A stretch of 64,000 bases of DNA from Sporosarcina sp. FSL K6-3457. Its GTDB lineage: Bacteria; Bacillota; Bacilli; Bacillales_A; Planococcaceae. The translations under genes and the position numbers were made by a program. The number at the start of each line of letters is the position of its first letter. The first letter of the stretch is position 1. The stretch lies in contig NZ_JBBOWX010000001.1 in assembly GCF_038007285.1 (NCBI RefSeq), forward strand, positions 1,319,501-1,383,500. The letters are read 5' to 3'. The notes under the pieces were generated by a model. The model was not told the DNA's origin, did not search any database, and saw only the letters and a program-made list of their open reading frames with translations. Positions 60,796 through 64,000 of this stretch are shown piece after piece.

Positions 60796-61668
60796 ATGGC
60801 GATACAACAATTAAAAAAAACAATCGTATTTGAATATATCCAGATTATCCTGGGGGCTGCGCTGGTTGGACTAGCCTTTAATATATTCTTCCTGCCAGCA
60901 CGACTCGCGGCCGGTGGTGTTTCAGGGATTAGTACGATTGTTTACGAACTTTTTTTATTCAACCCAGCGTATGTACAGTGGCTGATTAATATTCCTCTTT
61001 TAATCCTTGGGGTTGTCCTTGTGGGTAAGGAGTTTAGTTTGAAAACACTTGTTGGTACATTTTTTGTTCCGTTTGTCATTTGGTTGACGGCAGATATAAC
61101 ACTTTCCGTCGATAATCCATTGCTGAGTGCAATTTACGGCGGAGTCATGCTTGGTGTTGGGCTTGGTATAGTTTACCGAGGAAATGGCTCAACAGGCGGA
61201 ACTGCTTTGATTGCGCAATTGGTGAAGAAGTTCACAGGACTATCAAGTGGTTTTGCGCAACTGCTCGTTGATGGGCTCGTTGTTCTTACATCAGCATTTG
61301 TCTTTAACTTTGAGCTTGCGTTGTATGCGATGATTGCCATTTACGTGACAAGTAAAGTGATTGACTTTGTCCAACTGCAAACGTCCCCGACGAAGCTAGT
61401 GATGATTATTACGGATAAAGAAGAGGAAGTCCAAGCCATTATTAAAAATGAAATTAACCGTGGTTTAACGAAGATTAAATCGATTGGCGGCTACTCGAAT
61501 CAAGAAAAGACGATGATTCTTTGTGTCGTGGAGCAATCAGAGGCTGTGTATTTTAAAAAGGTGCTTCAAAAGCTTGAACCAACTTCATTTGTCATTTTCT
61601 TGAACGCATCAGAAATTCTCGGTCGTGGTTTTTCAAGAGCGCAAGTGGATGGAGATGTAGAGAAATAG
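60796..61668 (+). CDS. YitT-family membrane protein
   Basis: A 290-residue protein: five or six N-terminal helices (RLAAGGVSGISTIVYEL, GNGSTGGTALIAQLV), then a C-terminal soluble DUF2179 domain (LVMIITDKEEEVQAIIKNEI). B. subtilis has several such paralogues with no fixed function. GAGGGC lies before the ATG, 15 bases upstream. Confidence 0.88.
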   Translation: MAIQQLKKTIVFEYIQIILGAALVGLAFNIFFLPARLAAGGVSGISTIVYELFLFNPAYVQWLINIPLLILGVVLVGKEFSLKTLVGTFFVPFVIWLTADITLSVDNPLLSAIYGGVMLGVGLGIVYRGNGSTGGTALIAQLVKKFTGLSSGFAQLLVDGLVVLTSAFVFNFELALYAMIAIYVTSKVIDFVQLQTSPTKLVMIITDKEEEVQAIIKNEINRGLTKIKSIGGYSNQEKTMILCVVEQSEAVYFKKVLQKLEPTSFVIFLNASEILGRGFSRAQVDGDVEK

Positions 61669-61778
61669 CTATCGCAAAATAACTCACTACGTGATAAACG
61701 TATGTGGGTTATTTTGTTTATGGGATAAATGGAGGTTTTTTTAATGAAGTTGTTGAAAGGTACAAGTAGGAATAATTA

Positions 61779-61890
61779 CTTTATCTGAACTCAGATAAAG
61801 CCTCCGGCGGACGTCACGGATTTTTAGGGGGGCTTTTCGAGCAAGCTCGAAAAAAATCCGGACGCAATTATGCCGGGGCATAATTGATTA
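61779..61890 (+). repeat. Dispersed structured element, family 2, copy C
   Basis: Hairpin I CTTTATCTGA / TCAGATAAAG (61779-61800), II CGGATTTTT 61817-61825 with AAAAATCCG 61852-61860, III CAATTATGCC / GGCATAATTG (61865-61886). It ends at the ribosome site of the GNAT gene. Confidence 0.75.
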
Positions 61891-61905
61891 AAGGGAGGAA
61901 AAGCA

Positions 61906-62355
61906 ATGACATTTACAGTAGAACGGGTTGAGGATTTACAGGCGATTACAATTTCTCATTTAGTCAAGGAAAGTGAAACGGAAGGCTATCGTTTTTTATC
62001 ACGTTTGGTTAACGATTTTCAAGATGGTACTAATCGGTTTAACAAACCGGGGGAGGCCTTATTCTCTGTTCAAAATGAAGCTGGTGATGTTGTTGCGATT
62101 GGTGGTGTCAATCAATCACCTTTTTCCGATGATACACAAGTTGCGCGTTTGCAAAGGTTTTACGTGTTAGACGATGCAAGGCGGCAAGGTCTTGGATCTC
62201 TTTTGCTCAAACAAATTATCGACCATTCTCGTGGTGTTTTTAATGAAGTGACTGTTCGAACAGAATCCTCGAAGGCAGATGCTTTTTATCGATCGAATGG
62301 CTTTGAATTAGATAATTCTGCTTCAGAAACGACGCATGTGATGACGTTGGGGTAA
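61906..62355 (+). CDS. GNAT-family N-acetyltransferase
   Basis: A 149-residue GNAT enzyme with VVAIGGVNQSPF, then LQRFYVLDDARRQGLGSLLLKQI as the acetyl-CoA motif (R-x-Q-G-L-G) and a C-terminal AFYRSNGFELD. The substrate is unknown. GGGAGG precedes the ATG. Structured element C makes up its upstream region. Confidence 0.88.
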   Translation: MTFTVERVEDLQAITISHLVKESETEGYRFLSRLVNDFQDGTNRFNKPGEALFSVQNEAGDVVAIGGVNQSPFSDDTQVARLQRFYVLDDARRQGLGSLLLKQIIDHSRGVFNEVTVRTESSKADAFYRSNGFELDNSASETTHVMTLG

Positions 62356-62385
62356 ATTATTGGGAGAAATTGAGGAGTTTTATGA

Positions 62386-62946
62386 ATGAAGAAATGGAAA
62401 ACGATCAAGTCAACATATCATTATAAAACCCCGTTTGGCAACTTAAGACAAGATACATGCCAGTTGTCAAACGGTGTCATCATTGATGATTATTATGTTC
62501 AGGAATATGCCGATTGGGTAAATGCGGTTGTACTCACGAAAGATCAGCAAGTACTTTTGGTGGAACAATATCGGCATGCAGGTCAGGATTACTTTTTGGA
62601 GATTCCAGCTGGGAAAATTGAAGAAGGCGAGTCTCACGAAGAGGGGATCGTCAGAGAGATCCGTGAAGAAACCGGTTATATTTCAAAGACGAAACCGATA
62701 AAAATGGGTGAGTTTATGGTGAATCCAGCTACTCAAACGAACAAGATAGTTACTTTTTTGATTATGGATGCCTATAAGGAATACGAGCAGGAGTTAGATG
62801 AAACGGAAGAGATTGATGTGAAGTTGTTTTCTTTTGATGAGATTGAGAAGATGATTCACGAGCAACAAATCACTCAACTTTTTTCAGTGAGTGCTTATTA
62901 TATGGCCAAGGATTTGTTGAGGGAAATGGGGAAATATGATCTCTGA
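62386..62946 (+). CDS. Nudix hydrolase, ADP-ribose pyrophosphatase type
   Basis: A 186-residue Nudix enzyme. The box G-x5-E-x7-REUXEEXGU is complete (GKIEEGESHEEGIV then REIREETGY), preceded by VLLVEQYRHAGQDYFLEIPAG as in ADP-ribose pyrophosphatases. It hydrolyses a nucleoside diphosphate derivative. It starts 30 bp after the GNAT gene. Confidence 0.88.
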   Translation: MKKWKTIKSTYHYKTPFGNLRQDTCQLSNGVIIDDYYVQEYADWVNAVVLTKDQQVLLVEQYRHAGQDYFLEIPAGKIEEGESHEEGIVREIREETGYISKTKPIKMGEFMVNPATQTNKIVTFLIMDAYKEYEQELDETEEIDVKLFSFDEIEKMIHEQQITQLFSVSAYYMAKDLLREMGKYDL

Positions 62947-62975
62947 TTTAGAAAATCTGTGAGTGGACAGATGAA

Positions 62976-63551
62976 ATGGGGTTGCTGATGCTGAAACGGA
63001 AATTCGGCAGTAGATATGACTGGAAACGTGTAAAGGAGAGGGCGTATACTGAGCTTTTTATTGAAACGGAAGCTTTTAAGGGCTATGTGACTCTTCTTCA
63101 TATGAGGGAAGTAAGGGAGCCCCTTTATATGAGCTATGAAGGTAGGACGATTTGTCTTGCCGATCACGGCTATTATTGGATGTAACATTTTCCGGAAGGA
63201 CAGCAATATTCGATTACGACAGTGTTCGATTCTACTGGAAGTATTGTGCAATGGTATATCGATATTTGTAAAGAGATAGGCTACTGCACGAAAAATGGCC
63301 CGTGGATGGATGATTTGTATCTGGATCTTATTGTATTGCCAACGGGGGCAGTGATTGAAAAGGATATTGATGAGTTGGAGGCAGCTTTAACGAACAATGA
63401 GATTTCCGGTAGTGAATATGAATCTGCTTGGGCGGAGTTTAGAAGGCTGAAAGTTTTATTGGCAGAAGAGCGTTTGAAATTAAAGGAATTGACGGTACCT
63501 CATTTCAAACTACTAACTCAAATGCTGAACGACAAGGAAGGGGATAGTTGA
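62976..63551 (+). pseudogene. DUF402-family gene interrupted by one in-frame stop
   Basis: One reading frame of 192 codons broken by TAA at 63183-63185. The first part (69 residues) holds the N-terminal half and ends GYYWM. After the stop the frame goes on HFPEG, VQWYIDICKE, the DLYLDLIVLPTG metal-site motif and IDELEAALTNNEISGSEYESA, all typical of DUF402 nucleoside di-/triphosphate phosphatases. A single C-to-T change of a CAA codon would explain it. There is no frameshift. The downstream part could restart at ATG 63222 but lacks a complete fold. Confidence 0.75.
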
Positions 63552-63552
63552 T

Positions 63553-64000
63553 GTGTTCATTCGAAAGGCGGAATTAGCAGATGTGGTAGGTATCGCGAAA
63601 GTCCATGTGGATGGCTGGCGGACGACATACAAGGGAATTGTGCCAGATGCGTATTTGAATAATTTGTCGTATGAAAGTCGTGAGCAGATGTGGATGAGTG
63701 GTGTAAAGCAGAATAACGTATACATAGCAGAAGATGAGGACGGTCAGATTGTGGGATTTGCTTCTGGTGGTAAAGAGCGTACTGGTAAATATGAAGCGTA
63801 TGTGGGCGAGTTATATGCGATTTATCTATTAGAAGGGCAGCAAGGGAAAGGGCTAGGGCGAAAGCTTATCCAGATAGTCGTGGACGATTTGAAAGAGAAG
63901 AAGCTGAACTCGATGCTTATTTGGGCACTCGAAGAAAACCCTGCTTGCCGTTTTTATGAAAGGCTTGCTGGAAAGCCAATTGACACTGCCGAAATTGAAA
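63553..64000 (+). CDS. GNAT-family N-acetyltransferase (truncated by window end)
   Basis: Open to the end of the window (149 codons seen). FIRKAELADVVGIAKVHVDGWRTTYKGIVP opens the protein, and the acetyl-CoA motif YLLEGQQGKGLGRKLIQ follows, with WALEENPACRFYERL near the end. GTG 63553 follows GAAGGGGA by eight bases and lies 2 bp past the DUF402 stop. Partial only because the window stops. Confidence 0.83.
   Translation, partial: MFIRKAELADVVGIAKVHVDGWRTTYKGIVPDAYLNNLSYESREQMWMSGVKQNNVYIAEDEDGQIVGFASGGKERTGKYEAYVGELYAIYLLEGQQGKGLGRKLIQIVVDDLKEKKLNSMLIWALEENPACRFYERLAGKPIDTAEIE

Overview
The window comes from a low-GC, Gram-positive, spore-forming member of the Bacillales. The style of the genes (AGGAGG ribosome sites, many TTG/GTG starts, a T-box, a cre site, AbrB, YpsA, ComFB, HelD, YitT, a BclB-type exosporium protein) fits the Planococcaceae (Sporosarcina/Lysinibacillus neighbourhood) best. 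The genus is an inference. No tRNA, rRNA, CRISPR array or prophage was seen.

Layout. 1-4 kb: lone ABC ATPase, SLC13-type permease with TrkA-C domains, TDT/SLAC1 transporter. 4.1-6.8 kb: heme-copper enzyme operon 1 (CuA subunit II, subunit I, small membrane protein). 7-17.4 kb: two chemoreceptors, an NhaC-type transporter, a divergent regulator and an enolase-superfamily racemase plus GNAT that share an operator, and an EAL-CBS-GGDEF protein. 17.8-24.3 kb: HelD, an accessory triad (XRE regulator, ImmA/IrrE protease, PIN-like protein), GNAT, CPBP protease, Rpn remnant. 24.6-34 kb: SWIM/SNF2 helicase, NERD nuclease-like gene, Crp/Fnr regulator, and heme-copper operon 2 (subunit IIa, II, I, Sco, small membrane protein), whose terminator is split by an IS1182-like element. 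36-46 kb: amino-acid ABC transporter, cyanase, ThpR, IlvE, catalase, HAD, SerA with a T-box. 46.4-53.6 kb: LLM oxidoreductase, prolyl oligopeptidase, ComFB, M23 peptidase, thioredoxin, C26 peptidase, GDPD with a riboswitch-like leader. 54-59.3 kb: YpsA and a group of unusual genes that looks like a spore-surface locus. 59.7-64 kb: AbrB, YdjM-like, YitT, GNAT, Nudix, a DUF402 gene broken by one stop codon, and a partial GNAT.

Main points. (1) Both subunit I proteins keep the CuB and heme histidines but carry Asn where oxidases have the cross-linked Tyr. Both operons have a CuA subunit, the same uncharacterised membrane protein and a Fnr-type box, and a Crp/Fnr gene sits beside the second. I infer nitric-oxide-reductase-type enzymes. 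(2) Two families of dispersed structured elements (three copies each) show compensatory base changes. (3) Four intergenic arrays of degenerate repeats share a 20-21 bp period. (4) The GDPD gene has a promoter-aptamer-antiterminator-terminator leader that matches no riboswitch I know. (5) The XRE/ImmA-IrrE/PIN triad and the 54.6-59.2 kb locus are the best candidates for undescribed gene systems.

Starts were moved from the longest reading frame where a Shine-Dalgarno site decides, and each entry says so. Nothing could be searched or folded by computer, so family assignments rest on motif recognition.
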